Made by a program: the position numbers and the translations under genes
Shown: piece after piece, positions 11,927-22,497 of the stretch
Numbering within the stretch: the first letter of the stretch is position 1
Layout of the letters: each line of letters starts with the position of its first letter
DNA from: Aquatica leii
Lineage: Eukaryota; Arthropoda; Insecta; Coleoptera; Lampyridae
Length of the DNA: 64,000 nucleotides
Reading direction: 5' to 3'
Assembly (NCBI GenBank): GCA_035610365.1
Contig: CM069432.1
Span: 16,120,001 to 16,184,000, forward strand
The notes under the pieces: model-generated
Databases searched by the model: none
Told to the model about the DNA's origin: nothing
What the model saw: only the letters and a program-made list of their open reading frames with translations

Positions 11927-12167
11927 TAGCCAGAAATAAAATAAAATCTTTAATTATCAACACAACTAGTTCATATCTATAAATTCCATAGCATCAGAAT
12001 AACAAAAAAAGCATAGATTAAAAATCAAACGGCAAACAAAATCGGTAATTAAACTTTTAAAATAATTCAATTATTATGTTCTTCATTTAGTCACTAAATG
12101 ACGTTGTATTCGATTATATGAAATTGAATAAATAGGAGCGTATCTAACAAAATTTTAGAACGTTACA

Positions 12168-12777
12168 AAATCCAAACGCATCTCATCAAGTCATTATTTG
12201 TTTACGCTTTTCTGTCTCCAGATAAATTTTTCAAGATCAACGGTCAAATTAATAATTTTAATTGTAAACATCTAACGATTTTGCCTACGTTTGCCCATTT
12301 ATCAAACATTTTTATAAAATATCTTTTTATTTACAACCTAACACGGTTCAAATTCTAATAAAGCGCATAAAACAATGCCATAAATTTTACGCACATAGTA
12401 TAACTCCTGAAACGAAAAATTTTTATAGCGATTGTACTTTTAATTGTAGATCGCAACCAGTGTAAAAAAGTTTACAAAAAATCAGAGTACTTTTTGTAAT
12501 CATCTCTTGAAGATTAAAATGAAGTTGCGTTTTAATCGCGCCATGGCGCCAGATTTTAGAGGTTTATGGGAGGCTGTAGTAACATTCGTCAAAATATTTT
12601 GTATTGCTTGATTGGTAACATCCCGTTTAATATTTTAGGCATATAATTTCTAGATGCGTAAATCCTGCTTCTCTCCTTGTATTAATAATTTTTGTAAATT
12701 TTTCTTTCTTATAAAAACTATCATGGATAAGACATAACAAACAAAATTAAATGTAATTATTAGGTTTCTGCTGACTT
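12168..12777. other. Spacer between gypsy-1 and gypsy-2
   Basis: AT-rich sequence with no supported gene. It ends with the target-site copy ACTT (12774-12777) of gypsy-2. Confidence 0.5.
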
Positions 12778-13258
12778 TGTTACATGCCAAAGTTAAAACA
12801 AGGTCACTGCCTGAAATGAGGTAACATAAACGATGTTGTGCCACTAGCTCAATGGAGAAGGGTGGGTTGTAATTTAAAATTCCGTGATAAAATTGGAAAC
12901 GAGATCGACATAAAATCGAACTAAAACGGTAAAATAGTCAAAAATCGGTAAGGGCGCCAATCAAGGTCATGATGAGGGTAGCTTCCGAACCCCTGATTAC
13001 CCGAAAGCTCATCTGGTTGGTTACAACCCCGGAACTTTATGCATTCAAAAGAAAATACCAGTAATGATTGAAAACAACTTGAAATACCAATCAACTTAAA
13101 TCACACGCAATACAAATAACGAGCAAAACGTTTTTTGATGCTAACACCGTATCAAACGACGAAAACAAAACCAAAAAAAAACGAAAACTCAGTCAGCAGA
13201 ATCGATTTACGGGGTCTGACATAAAAAGATAACTGCTGAATTCCAAACGCAGGTCACA
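12778..13258 (-). repeat. Gypsy-2 3' LTR
   Basis: Read on the minus strand it begins TGTGACCTGCGTTTGG and ends TTTGGCATGTAACA, the TG...CA form. It matches 18413-18893 with four mismatches by eye. Confidence 0.95.
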
Positions 13259-13271
13259 CCTCCCCTACTTA
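13259..13271 (-). promoter_or_regulatory. Gypsy-2 polypurine tract
   Basis: On the minus strand AAGTAGGGGAGG sits immediately before the 3' LTR, the expected position for plus-strand DNA priming. Confidence 0.75.
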
Positions 13272-13688
13272 AAGAGGGATTTCTCAAATCACTCTATAAG
13301 TAACAGAGAAAAAAAACTAAAACTAAAACCTAAAGGAAGGGTAGTTTGTTTGGGTTCGGCACAGATCACCCGATGCGGTACAGACGAAGAGGGCGCGCTG
13401 CGCTTCACGCGATCCGCGCATTGGGTTTTTCCCACAACGAAAGTCCACACCGAGCGATGGCACCTAGCCACAAACACTACGGAAATAAAGATAAGGACAG
13501 ACAAGATAGTAGAAGAAAGAAAAATGGAAATGAAAGAACCGTTGTTTAGTCGCCTCTTACGACAAGTGGTGTCCCCACTGTAGAGAAATATTCTTAGTCC
13601 GTCTCTACACGGAACCCAAAAACGAAACTAACTAACCTAACAACAAGACAAAAACAAAAGAAAAATACTTAAACGGTAAAACATAAAA
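13272..13688 (-). other. Gypsy-2 3' untranslated stretch
   Basis: Lies between the pol stop and the polypurine tract. It is locally GC-rich around 13370-13460. Short open frames on both strands here show no family resemblance and I do not call a gene. Confidence 0.5.
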
Positions 13689-16600
13689 CTATTTATCCCC
13701 AGTCGGGTTTAATTTTAAGTCCTTGGCGTTCCATATGCCTTTAGATGCTCCCGTGTCATCAGACAACTCATAGGTCTGATACGAAACTTTCCGTTTTACG
13801 TAAAACGGACCGATAAACTTAGGTGCCAGTTTGGCCGAGAAATATCGAGATGCATCTGAAAGGACATAATTCTTTTGCCACACTGTGTCTCCCACCTCAA
13901 AAGGTGCTGGACGACGACGTAAATCGTAATAATGTTTAGCGCGAACATAAGCGGCATTCAAGCGATTCTTAATGTCGACGTAAACTTCTCTAAAAGCAGG
14001 GCCTCTTTCGGCCAAAAAGGTACGATCTGCAAAAGCTAGATCGTCGATAGTGTCTGAATCGGTAGTTTTTCCATGACGTGATCCGTCGAGACAGATTTCA
14101 CGTCCAAAATTAGCGAAAAACGGCGTTAAGCCGGTGACTTCATGTACAGCGGTACAAATAGCACATGCTACTTTAGCAAGATACTTATCCCAATGTCGAT
14201 GGTTGTCTTCGATATATGACGATAGCATTGTCTTCATGACTCGGTTGACTCTTTCAGTTGGATTCGCTTGTGGATGATAATTAGCGTTAAAAATAATTTT
14301 AGACTTATATGAAGAAACCATTTTCTTGAACTCTGCACTACGAAACTGTGTGCCGTTATCACACAAAAGATACTGAGGAACTCCAAACATTAAAAATACA
14401 TCTTCTTCAAGACGTTTAGTAACTGCTGCGGCAGTAGCGGAACGTAACGGGAAAAATAAAACAAATTTAGAAAAATAATCGGCAACCACAAGGATGTAAG
14501 AATAGCCACTCTTAGATCGCGGTAGCGGTCCAACAAGATCGGTAGAAATCAACTGCCAAGGTTTGTCCACAACAGGATGACGGGTCATAAAGCCAGCAGG
14601 ACGTTTCTGTTCTGGCTTATGCGTGATACAAACTTTACAACTATTGATGTAACGAATAACGTCAGCCTTCATCTTAGGCCAGTAATAAAGCGGAACAATT
14701 CGTTCGAGAGTCTTAAAAATACCAAGGTGTCCAGCGGTAGGCTCATCGTGAAACTTTGACAATATTTCGAGTCGTTTAGACTTAGGCACAACTTCTCTCC
14801 AATTGTCATTCTCAGAACGAAGATCGGGATAGTCGACGGTAACATGCTTAAATAGCTTTCCGTTACTAATTTTCCACTGTGGAAAAGCGTTAGGTTTTGA
14901 ACGTACACGTTCCATCAGTTTCGATAACCATTTGTCCGAAGACTTAGGTTCGGTAATGTCACAATCGGTAGTAATGTTGTCGATAGCTGGTACTGAACGA
15001 GATAATGCGTCAGGTACGACATGATCCTTTCCTTTACGATGAATGATCGTAAAATCAAATTGCTGCAGTCTAACAGCCCATCGTGCTAGACGACCGGTAG
15101 GTTCTTTTAAATTATGTAACCAGACTAATGATACGTGATCGGTAACTACAGTGAAAGTTGTTCCTTCAAGATAGGGGCGTAATTTTTCAATAGACCAAAG
15201 GACAGCCAAACACTCCTTTTCGGTAGTGGAATACTTGCGTTCACATTTCGTAAGCGACCTACTATTATAACAAATAACACGTTCTTCACCGTCGATAAAC
15301 TGGGTAAGAACTGAACCGAGACCAAAATCAGAAGCGTCAGTTTGAACTGTAAACGGAACATTAAAATCGGGGCAAGACAAAATAGGTGCGGAAACTAAAC
15401 AATTCTTAATGATCTGAAAGGCTTCATCACAATCACTAGTCCAATTAAAGCTGGAATTCTTCTTTAACAGAGACGTCAATGGAGCGATAATTGTCGAAAA
15501 ATTCGGTACAAATCGGCGATACCACGAGGCCATGCCTATAATTCTTCTAACTTCAGCGACACCACTGGGAACTGGAATACGCAAAATTGCATCAACCTTT
15601 TCCGGGTCAATTGACAAACCAGTAGAATTGACGATAAAACCAAGATACTTCAGTTCAGGTTTACAAAAATGACATTTGTCTTTACTTAACATCAAATTAG
15701 CCTCTCTAAGGCGACGAAGAACTTCAGTTAACACTTCCATGTGTTTCTCGAAGGAAGGAGCGCAAATAATGACGTCATCTAAATAAACAAAAACGTAAGG
15801 CTCTAATTCGGGACCTAAAACTCGATCAATCAACCTCTGCCAAGAAACTGGTGCGTTAGTTAAACCAAACGGTAAACGCGTGAATTGGAATAACCCACGG
15901 TTCGGAACTGTAAAAGCGGTATACTGCTTAGACTCTTCGCTTAAAGGAATCTGCCAATAAGCGGACTTAATGTCGAGAGATGAAATAAACTTTGCGTCAC
16001 GAAGACGATCCAAAATAGACGAAACGTAAGGTAAAGGATAAGCGTCCTTTTCGGTAACCTTGTTGACTTTTCTAAAGTCCACGCAAAAACGATAAGAGTT
16101 GTCCTTCTTCTTCACCAATAAGATCGGGCTCGACCAAGCGCTGTTTGATTTTTCTACAACGCCTAACTTCAACATTTTCTCTAACTCCAGATCGATTTGT
16201 TTCTGGATAAATGGCGAAACTCGGTAATAACGTTGCTTAATTGGTTCGGAAGTAGTCTTGATCTGATGTTCGATCAATTTGGTGCATCCAAAACTTTCAT
16301 TCGAAGAAGAAAAGTGATTACTAACTAAATTGTCTAACTGATTGAGCTGTTCTGAAGAAAGATCGAGACGAGACTTAATAACTGAATCTTTATCTTCCAA
16401 TTGTGAAATGGTGTCCATATTCTCAAAACGCCATTCACCTTTTCTAAGATCAGGGACGATACCTGCTTGTTTCCAAAAATCAACACCTAAAATTAAATTA
16501 TGCGGAACGTCAGGAACAACTAAAACTTCTAAAACAACAATTTTTCCTTTAAGTTCGATTGGGACGAGAAGTGAACCTAAACTTTGTACTGATTTACCAT

Positions 16601-16697
16601 TAGCGACTACACAATTAACTTTAACTGACTTATTTAACTTCAAACCTAACTGACTAAAAATTTCCCAACCCTTAGAACCAAGTGCGAGAAGCGCCAC
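13689..16697 (-). CDS. pol: Gypsy-2 pol: protease end, RT, RNase H, integrase
   Basis: An uninterrupted frame of 1,002 residues. Residues 1-95 are the C-terminal protease part (VVPDVPHNLILGVDFW). RT spans about 150-345 (WSSPILLVKKKD, LPFGLTNAPVSWQRLID, FVYLDDVIICAP with both catalytic Asp present). RNase H spans about 430-560 (TVQTDASDFGLG, STTEKECLAVLWSIEK, VVTDHVSLVWL). Integrase has an HHCC zinc domain (FHDEPTAGHLG ... INSCKVC) and the triad ISTDLVGPL, LLCDNGTQF and NPTERVNR. All catalytic residues I can check are present. The frame's own Met at 16697 is probably not the true start: the DSG part of protease is in the overlapping frame 16920-16672. Confidence 0.93.
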   Translation of the reverse strand: MALLALGSKGWEIFSQLGLKLNKSVKVNCVVANGKSVQSLGSLLVPIELKGKIVVLEVLVVPDVPHNLILGVDFWKQAGIVPDLRKGEWRFENMDTISQLEDKDSVIKSRLDLSSEQLNQLDNLVSNHFSSSNESFGCTKLIEHQIKTTSEPIKQRYYRVSPFIQKQIDLELEKMLKLGVVEKSNSAWSSPILLVKKKDNSYRFCVDFRKVNKVTEKDAYPLPYVSSILDRLRDAKFISSLDIKSAYWQIPLSEESKQYTAFTVPNRGLFQFTRLPFGLTNAPVSWQRLIDRVLGPELEPYVFVYLDDVIICAPSFEKHMEVLTEVLRRLREANLMLSKDKCHFCKPELKYLGFIVNSTGLSIDPEKVDAILRIPVPSGVAEVRRIIGMASWYRRFVPNFSTIIAPLTSLLKKNSSFNWTSDCDEAFQIIKNCLVSAPILSCPDFNVPFTVQTDASDFGLGSVLTQFIDGEERVICYNSRSLTKCERKYSTTEKECLAVLWSIEKLRPYLEGTTFTVVTDHVSLVWLHNLKEPTGRLARWAVRLQQFDFTIIHRKGKDHVVPDALSRSVPAIDNITTDCDITEPKSSDKWLSKLMERVRSKPNAFPQWKISNGKLFKHVTVDYPDLRSENDNWREVVPKSKRLEILSKFHDEPTAGHLGIFKTLERIVPLYYWPKMKADVIRYINSCKVCITHKPEQKRPAGFMTRHPVVDKPWQLISTDLVGPLPRSKSGYSYILVVADYFSKFVLFFPLRSATAAAVTKRLEEDVFLMFGVPQYLLCDNGTQFRSAEFKKMVSSYKSKIIFNANYHPQANPTERVNRVMKTMLSSYIEDNHRHWDKYLAKVACAICTAVHEVTGLTPFFANFGREICLDGSRHGKTTDSDTIDDLAFADRTFLAERGPAFREVYVDIKNRLNAAYVRAKHYYDLRRRPAPFEVGDTVWQKNYVLSDASRYFSAKLAPKFIGPFYVKRKVSYQTYELSDDTGASKGIWNAKDLKLNPTGDK

Positions 16698-16920
16698 TAT
16701 CTAATAAACTTAAAATTTCGTGACCAAAAACTTTAACGTAGACAAAAGGTCTTTCGTCAGACTCAGCAGACTCGAAAACATAATCTAACACGACTTTATT
16801 CTTAACAAAACTCTTTTTCTTCGAAGAATGTAGACTATTAAAATAGACAGCCGATTTTACTTTGACCTCTGACGTCACTAAACGGCTTCTTAGTACGTCC
16901 TTTACTCGTTTCCCGAACAC
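16672..16920 (-). pseudogene. Gypsy-2 pol N-terminus with protease active site
   Basis: This frame contains HEILSLLDSGASRT, the D-S/T-G active site of a retropepsin, then stops at 16672. The pol frame that continues the domain (LGSKGWEIF) overlaps it in another register, so a small indel near 16690-16700 separates the catalytic loop from the rest of the protease. The equivalent joint in gypsy-1 reads through (GGSRTVLGRK), which supports damage here rather than programmed frameshifting. Confidence 0.75.
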
Positions 16921-16944
16921 TTAGAGCAAGTGCGGACCGTAACG

Positions 16945-18308
16945 TTAGATTTTTCCACAACGATAACAAAATAAACCTTTCTTAGGTTCTTTGCAAGAAG
17001 CAGCTCGATGGTTTGGCTTCCTACAATTCCAACATAATTGCGGACTACTTCGATTAGAAGAAGCAGGCGCATTAACGATAGCTAACCTTCGTGAAGAAGG
17101 TGCGATATTCGAAGACGGTAATCGTGAATTTTGTCTAACAGGTGGTGTAGATTTTTCACCACTACTAACGTTATTCGAAGAACGAGAAACGGCAATGTCT
17201 TTAACTTGAGATGTCACATAAGCGAGATCAGGCTCCATGTCCTGCTTTCTACGAGATGGAGGCGTGTAAGCTTCAATAGCTTGCATGCGGTCCTCGATAA
17301 TACGACCAAATTTAATTAACTCCTCAATTGAAGTAACTGACGACAAACCAAGCTGAGTTTGATAAACGGGAGAAATATTTCTTAATAAAATCTTTAACTG
17401 CTTTTCTTCAGAAAAAGACTCATCGAGACGTGAAAACATGTTGCGAATAATTGCAACGTAAATACCCATTGGCTCATCATTAGCTTGAGTACGACGCTTA
17501 ATTTCTTCAATAAGTCGTTCGTCATAATCGGTAGGCTGAAATTGTTCACGTAAAAACTTAACTAAGTCTTCCCAACAATTAACTGAATTACGAATAGATC
17601 TAACAAAAATCAATGCATGACCTGTAAAAAGATCAGTACACTCCAAAAATAACTGATGACTTGAAACGTTACGCGATAATTGAAGTTCGGCAACTCGTTC
17701 TAAAAATGCATTCAACGAAATTGATTTTGCGTCACCAGAAAACTTTAAGTTCCATTTCGAAACTGAAACACTCTTAACATGACTAACAAAATTTTGACTA
17801 ACAGCAGAAGACGTCGGTAAAGCGGTATCAACTATTAAAGAAGGCTGAACGATAGGTTCGATGACTTCATCGGCGGAAGTAGACGGATTAGAAACAACAA
17901 TTTGTTTATCCAAAAGTTCATACTGCGAAATTAAAACAACTAAATCTTTTAAAAACTCATCTTTAACTTGAGAATCGTCACCTTGAACAGGAATAGAATT
18001 GCCAATACGGTTTAACAAATATTTAATTTTGGTTTCAATAGTAGAAGAAATTTTTGTAGTTGGAGTAATTTTTAATGAATCTATTAGTTTATAAGTTCAT
18101 CGATACCTTCTCGAATCGCTAATTTATCTGCATTAAAATCGAAAGGATACGCGGGACGAGATATTTTGCCGGTAGCTTCTTCAATAAGAAAATTCTTGAG
18201 TAAACCTCGTAATACGACAACACCTAAAGATGCATCACCACCTCTAATCAAAATTTCATAACGTAATTCGTTATGCGATAAGCGATCAACAATCAATTTG
18301 TAACCCAT
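16945..18308 (-). CDS. gag: Gypsy-2 gag, nearly intact
   Basis: 18018-16945 carries the gag core (WNLKFSGDAKSISLNAFLER, DLFTGHALIFVRSIRNSV, EEIKRRTQANDEPMGIYVAI) and a CCHC knuckle (CWNCRKPNHRAASC) followed by CYRCGK. A stop then cuts the second knuckle: the expected CSKC cluster lies in the adjacent frame, so the A-run near 16951-16955 probably carries a 1-base change. 18308-18084 is a separate open piece (MGYKLIVDRLSHNELRYEIL, then PFDFNADKLAIREGIDELI) that looks like the gag N-terminus, separated by a stop region at about 18020-18083. Gag packages the RNA into particles. Confidence 0.8.
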
Positions 18309-18390
18309 TTTAAAATGAAATTACAAAACGGTAAAACTTTCCAAAAATCACGAAACTTAACAGGCAAACTAAAATTCGAAAAATGCCACA

Positions 18391-18404
18391 CGATGGAGAC
18401 GCCA
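18391..18404 (-). promoter_or_regulatory. Gypsy-2 candidate primer-binding site
   Basis: Minus-strand TGGCGTCTCCATCG starts eight bases inside the 5' LTR. It has the obligatory TGG start, but the gap is longer than usual and the tRNA partner is not identified. Confidence 0.5.
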
Positions 18405-18412
18405 AATATTTA

Positions 18413-18893
18413 TGTTACATGCCAAAGTTAAAACAATGTCACTGCCTGAAATGAGGTAACATAAACGATGTTGTGCCACTAGCTCAATGGAGAAGGGTGG
18501 GTTGTAATTTAAAATTCCGTGATAAAATTGGAAACGAGATCGACATAAAATCGAACTAAAACGGTAAAATAGTCAAAAATCGGTAAGGGCGCCAATCAAG
18601 GTCATGATGAGGGTAGCTTCCGAACCCCTGATTACCCGAAAGTTCATCTGGTTGGTTACAACCCCGGAACTTTATGCATTCAAAAGAAAATACCAGTAAT
18701 GATTGAAAACAACTTGAAATACCAATCAACTTAAATCACACGCAATACAAATAACGAGCAAAACGTTTTTTGATGCTAACACCGTATCAAACGACGAAAA
18801 CAAAACCAAAAAAAAGCGAAAACTCAGACAGCAGAATCGATTTACGGGGTCTGACATAAAAAGATAACTGCTGAATTCCAAACGCAGGTCACA
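18413..18893 (-). repeat. Gypsy-2 5' LTR
   Basis: Same 481-bp sequence as 12778-13258, and it carries the element's promoter by position. It is followed on the plus side by ACTT, the second target-site copy. Confidence 0.95.
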
Positions 18894-20925
18894 ACTTGAC
18901 AGAAATCCTAATAAAAATGTTATTACACATTTTTATTAACGTAAACTTTTATGTGGTAAATTAAACAATTATATGTCAATATAAATAATTATTTATCAAT
19001 AATATAAACGTTCTAATAAATATTACTTCCTTGATTAATAATAAATCGAAAAAATAAAATACACGCACAGCTATTTACGTAATTATCTACCATCCAAAGT
19101 AATTGCCAGTCACTCAATAAATTGCGTCGGAAATCGTTTGGTTATATTCAAATTTAGAATTTCCGGTTAACTACCTATAACCGTTCTCTTTGGATATAGA
19201 AATTACTATGCGGCTTTCTCTTCGTTTAAAATGAAACGATTGCAACATGTTTGTATCCGAAAAAATACAACCGAGCGTAAATATTAAAGATCCTTTTAAT
19301 TCATATTGAAATATATTAGCCTGAGCTACGATAATTTATAACGACATGTTGATTTTCCCAAATGATCTTTTAGGAGTATGCAAAAGTTATAGCTCCAATT
19401 TAGCATTTGTCACCATGACAACGTAATTTATTACCTCTTAGTATAAGTTGAGAGTTTTAAAAGAAAATTGTTTGAATAATGAAGAATGCTGATGTATTCA
19501 TGACTAATGAGAAATGGAAAAAATATTCGAAAAAAATGTTATTACTAATGGAAGCTAAATCCAAATTCTCCTAGCAATTTATTGTCACAAACTAACTTTT
19601 TTTTTGTTCATTTCTAAGTAAGAGAATTTATTAAAAGTCTTTTTTTTAAACAAAAAGTAACACGAGTTAGAAGTAAAATATTTTACTTGCGTTACGCAAA
19701 AGCATTTGAAGAATGTGTTTTATTTCATAAAAGAAAATTCTTTGTGTTTGAAACTACATGAAACTTATTAAAATTACTATAAAAATTTTATTTTTTGTTA
19801 TTGTTTGTTATAAAAACTTACGTATTCATGGAATTTTGTTATATTTACAACAGCTTTATTACGGGTAAATATTTAATTAAAAATAAGTACAGTAATAAAC
19901 TGTTCTGTAATAAAATATTTTATGGTTGTACTTAGGCCTTCAGTCGTTTATTTCCAAAATTTAATCAATTGAGCTTTTTAATTATCGCAAATTAAAATTT
20001 TATAAACCTCAAAATTTAATTTATTGTTTTATTAGTAACACATTCCAGTGATGCAAATAAAAATATAAAACGTTAGCTATAACTATATTAACTTTGGCAA
20101 ACGATTTGTGTCGTAAATGACATTACTATATAAATGCAAATACTACACTTATATACAATATTGCAAAAAGTTTTAAAATATATTATACATTAAGCGTTAA
20201 TGCATAATAAAAAAAATAGACAATAAACAGTGCGCAAAGAGAATAAACGTTATGTTCAACGTCAAAAATTTTAAAAATATTGTTTCAACCGGTAAAATAC
20301 AATAACCTGACATGTTTATTTAATTTAAAGAATTTAAACATCTAAACAATAACGACAAATAAAATTACATTTTTCTATCTTTCTGGTAATTGAATTTGCT
20401 AAAAGCATAAAATGCATTAAAAAAGCTCGTTTACTTGACATGAAAAATGTGTAATTTATTAAATTAAACAGTAAATTAAGTTTTCGAAATTGCGCGAACT
20501 TAATTGTAATTTGCAAAGTACTTTGTTGACAAATAAATGGTTATTTTTGGAATTAACCAAAGTGATAAAATAGATTTTAACAACTCTCACGAAAAAAACC
20601 GCTTAATCTTCGTCACAACGCCCCAAAGTATAAAAATCTAATTTAAATTACGAAAGAAAAATAAACTTATTAGTAGTACAAACGAAAATTGTTGTTGGTT
20701 TTAGTTCCAAAAAAGGTAGCATCGATTATATTTATTTGCGATCGATTTTTTAAATTTATTTTAGAACCCATTTTTCAAACAAATTGCATTCTGCAAAAGT
20801 AATAAAATGCGAGATTTTTCTTTATGAGCTATCGGCGCGTTGCATTTGAAGCGTAATAAAATTTTCGGTTTTAAAAACAATTTATAGAAACAGAAATATA
20901 CGCTATTGAAATGATTGAATTCGTT

Positions 20926-20931
20926 TTTATT
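20926..20931 (-). terminator. Candidate polyadenylation signal
   Basis: AATAAA on the minus strand, about 65 bases after the TAA of the candidate two-exon peptide gene. Confidence 0.3.
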
Positions 20932-20994
20932 CATTAAAATCGTGTTAAAGCAAATAATTTTTTTAATAATTTCGTTTATCCTTAAAATACGACG

Positions 20995-21050
20995 TTAATA
21001 AATCAAGAAATCAACGAAATGCCTGTCTACGACGATACCGCAAGGGTACG
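20995..21050 (-). CDS. Candidate terminal exon of small secreted peptide
   Basis: The minus strand shows a strong acceptor (TCTAATTTAAATTTCAG) at 21051. With the one base carried over from 21226-21308 the frame reads YPCGIVVDRHFVDFLIY and ends at TAA (20997-20995). The intron would be about 175 bp. Splice phase is compatible. No family is recognised; it might equally be spliced onward from an internal GT. Inference only. Confidence 0.3.
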
Positions 21051-21225
21051 CTGAAATTTAAATTAGAAAAGTTACTACACGTTATTCTCGACGGCGGTTT
21101 TGCACCCAACTAGGAAATTTATTACGAACAGGACAATGCAAATATATTATAAAAAAAACACAAATTAAATTATGTTATTTGAAGAAACGTGTGTGTACCT
21201 AATAATATAAATAAAGCAAACTTAC

Positions 21226-21308
21226 CTATGTCTACGGCGGTAACAAGCAAGAGAGGTGGTATCCATAGTAACGCAATTAAGCGCCAGTACTTCGCCAACA
21301 TGGCGAGT
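21226..21308 (-). CDS. Candidate first coding exon with signal peptide
   Basis: On the minus strand an acceptor (CTTTGTTTCAG) precedes ACTCGCC and an ATG at 21301. The peptide MLAKYWRLIALLWIPPLLL, continuing VTAVDI, is a textbook signal peptide or first membrane segment: Lys/Arg near the start, then a hydrophobic core. A consensus donor GTAAGT follows at 21225, leaving one base of a split codon. The 7-base 5' part would be untranslated. Probably a real host exon; the identity of the gene is unknown. Confidence 0.5.
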
Positions 21309-22159
21309 CTGAAACAAAGAAAAATGTTATTAAAGTAATTATTAAAAAGCACATATGCGGTTACTATCACATTCTCTTTACATTAAACGTTAAATACGTT
21401 AATGTTAATTTTACGAAGATGAGACTGGAATATAAATGCAATTTTCTGATGTGTATTAAATTTAACGTTGTTGTCGTTCTATAAAATCACGTACTCAATT
21501 TTAAAACTAAGAATAATATTAAAACTAATAATGTTTTCTTTAGCATCTTTTTACACATTTCAACGGTTTTCTATTGTTATAAAAACAATAACACAAAATG
21601 CTTTCAAACATGGCAAAATTAGACAAAAATAATTTGAATAATTTATATAGGTACAAATATATGAAAAACTGTTAAAAATGGCGGATACACTCACTTCCAG
21701 TTTCTTTATCAGACCCATCTTTTGATAAAACCGAGACAATATAAAAAACCAACTCCATACCAAATTTCAAGTTACTAGGACTTTTGGTTCGAGAGTTATC
21801 GTGGGTACATCGTTACACACACACCCAAATTTTTATGTCAAAAATACATTTTTCTGATTCAGGAGACCTTGCAACGTAAAATTCTCAAAAAAAAAACATT
21901 GCAATCGCTATATTTTCCTCATAGGAAAGTAAAAAGAAAAGTAAGAAAAACGATACTATTACACCATACAAAATTTTTACCATTCAAGATTAAAAAAAAA
22001 ATCAATTATAATCAGAATCAGAAAACTTTGAGCTTTAAAAAAAGTTGCTCTAGAAATCCAGATTTTTTTTAAGTTAAATAAATAAAAAGACAAACAAAAA
22101 ACACTGTCTGCAATTGCCAATCCATTTCTTTTGGCACTTTCTAAAAAATTTAAACTTAA

Positions 22160-22176
22160 CCCGGCAGTGGTGGCGC
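22160..22176 (+). repeat. PiggyBac-1 left TIR
   Basis: CCCGGCAGTGGTGGCGC, next to TTAA; a single mismatch to the inverted right end. Confidence 0.9.
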
Positions 22177-22497
22177 CCCCTGTTTGTTACACACCCGGTG
22201 GCGCTAGGTCTGTAGTACCCAGCGCCAGGAACAACTTAGCTTACCTTTTTTGAATCAAAATTTGAATAAAATATAAATTTACGTCAAAGACCTGTATTTC
22301 TTGGACTATAATAAGACATAGTTAGTGAATATTTTCGTAGTTATCAACAATTTCGCCGTGAAAATAGAAAGTGCTGTAATACCTCTTCTTTGCAACAAAA
22401 AAAATACCAGTAAACTCAAAAACAGATTTATTGCACAAATTAAGGAACGCAAAATAAACATTATTCTAATATGTCAAGACAAAATCGAAATAAAAAA

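Larger units (their letters stand above)
3387..12167 (-). mobile_element. Gypsy-1: decayed Ty3/gypsy LTR retrotransposon
   Basis: A minus-strand LTR retrotransposon. Order in its own sense: 5' LTR (12167 to 8102, interrupted by a pogo element), PBS (8096-8078), gag, protease, RT, RNase H, integrase, purine-rich stretch, 3' LTR (3690 to 3387, truncated). Proteins are 35-50 percent similar by eye to those of gypsy-2 at 12.8-18.9 kb, so both belong to one lineage. Multiple stops, frameshifts and deletions make it a relic. The missing 3' part of the 3' LTR means no target duplication can be read. Confidence 0.85.
8102..12167 (-). repeat. Gypsy-1 5' LTR split by a pogo element
   Basis: Minus-strand LTR beginning TGTAACGTTC at 12167 and ending AAGTTTTACA at 8102. 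After removing the nested pogo element and its duplicated TA (9241-11928) about 1,378 bp remain. The first ~300 bp are duplicated in the truncated 3' LTR (3387-3690), which shows the pre-insertion sequence around the pogo site. The parts 8102-9238 and 11929-12167 hold no gene. Confidence 0.75.
12778..18893 (-). mobile_element. Gypsy-2: recent Ty3/gypsy LTR retrotransposon
   Basis: A complete-length minus-strand element with two 481-bp LTRs, flanked by a 4-bp target duplication ACTT (12774-12777 and 18894-18897). I count four mismatches between the LTRs, so insertion was recent. Order in its sense: 5' LTR, PBS, gag, protease-RT-RNase H-integrase, a ~400 bp 3' untranslated part, PPT, 3' LTR. 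No env is seen. It is nearly intact, with apparent small frame breaks in gag and at the protease. Confidence 0.93.
18894..22155. other. AT-rich non-repeat region with two candidate exons
   Basis: No transposon ends or long open frames. Two minus-strand exon-like segments (20995-21050 and 21226-21308) are the only coding signals. The rest is AT-rich and probably intergenic. Confidence 0.5.

Noticed and set aside
9143-12167. Short 337-bp 5' LTR for gypsy-1, starting at 9143
   Set aside because: The TGGCGCCCAACG primer site lies at 8078-8096, so the LTR extends to 8102; 9143 is only where the truncated 3' LTR copy ends.
13289-13583. Overlapping open frames in the gypsy-2 3' untranslated part, possibly an env
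   Set aside because: No signal peptide, membrane anchor or env motif; they overlap on both strands and reflect a locally GC-rich patch.
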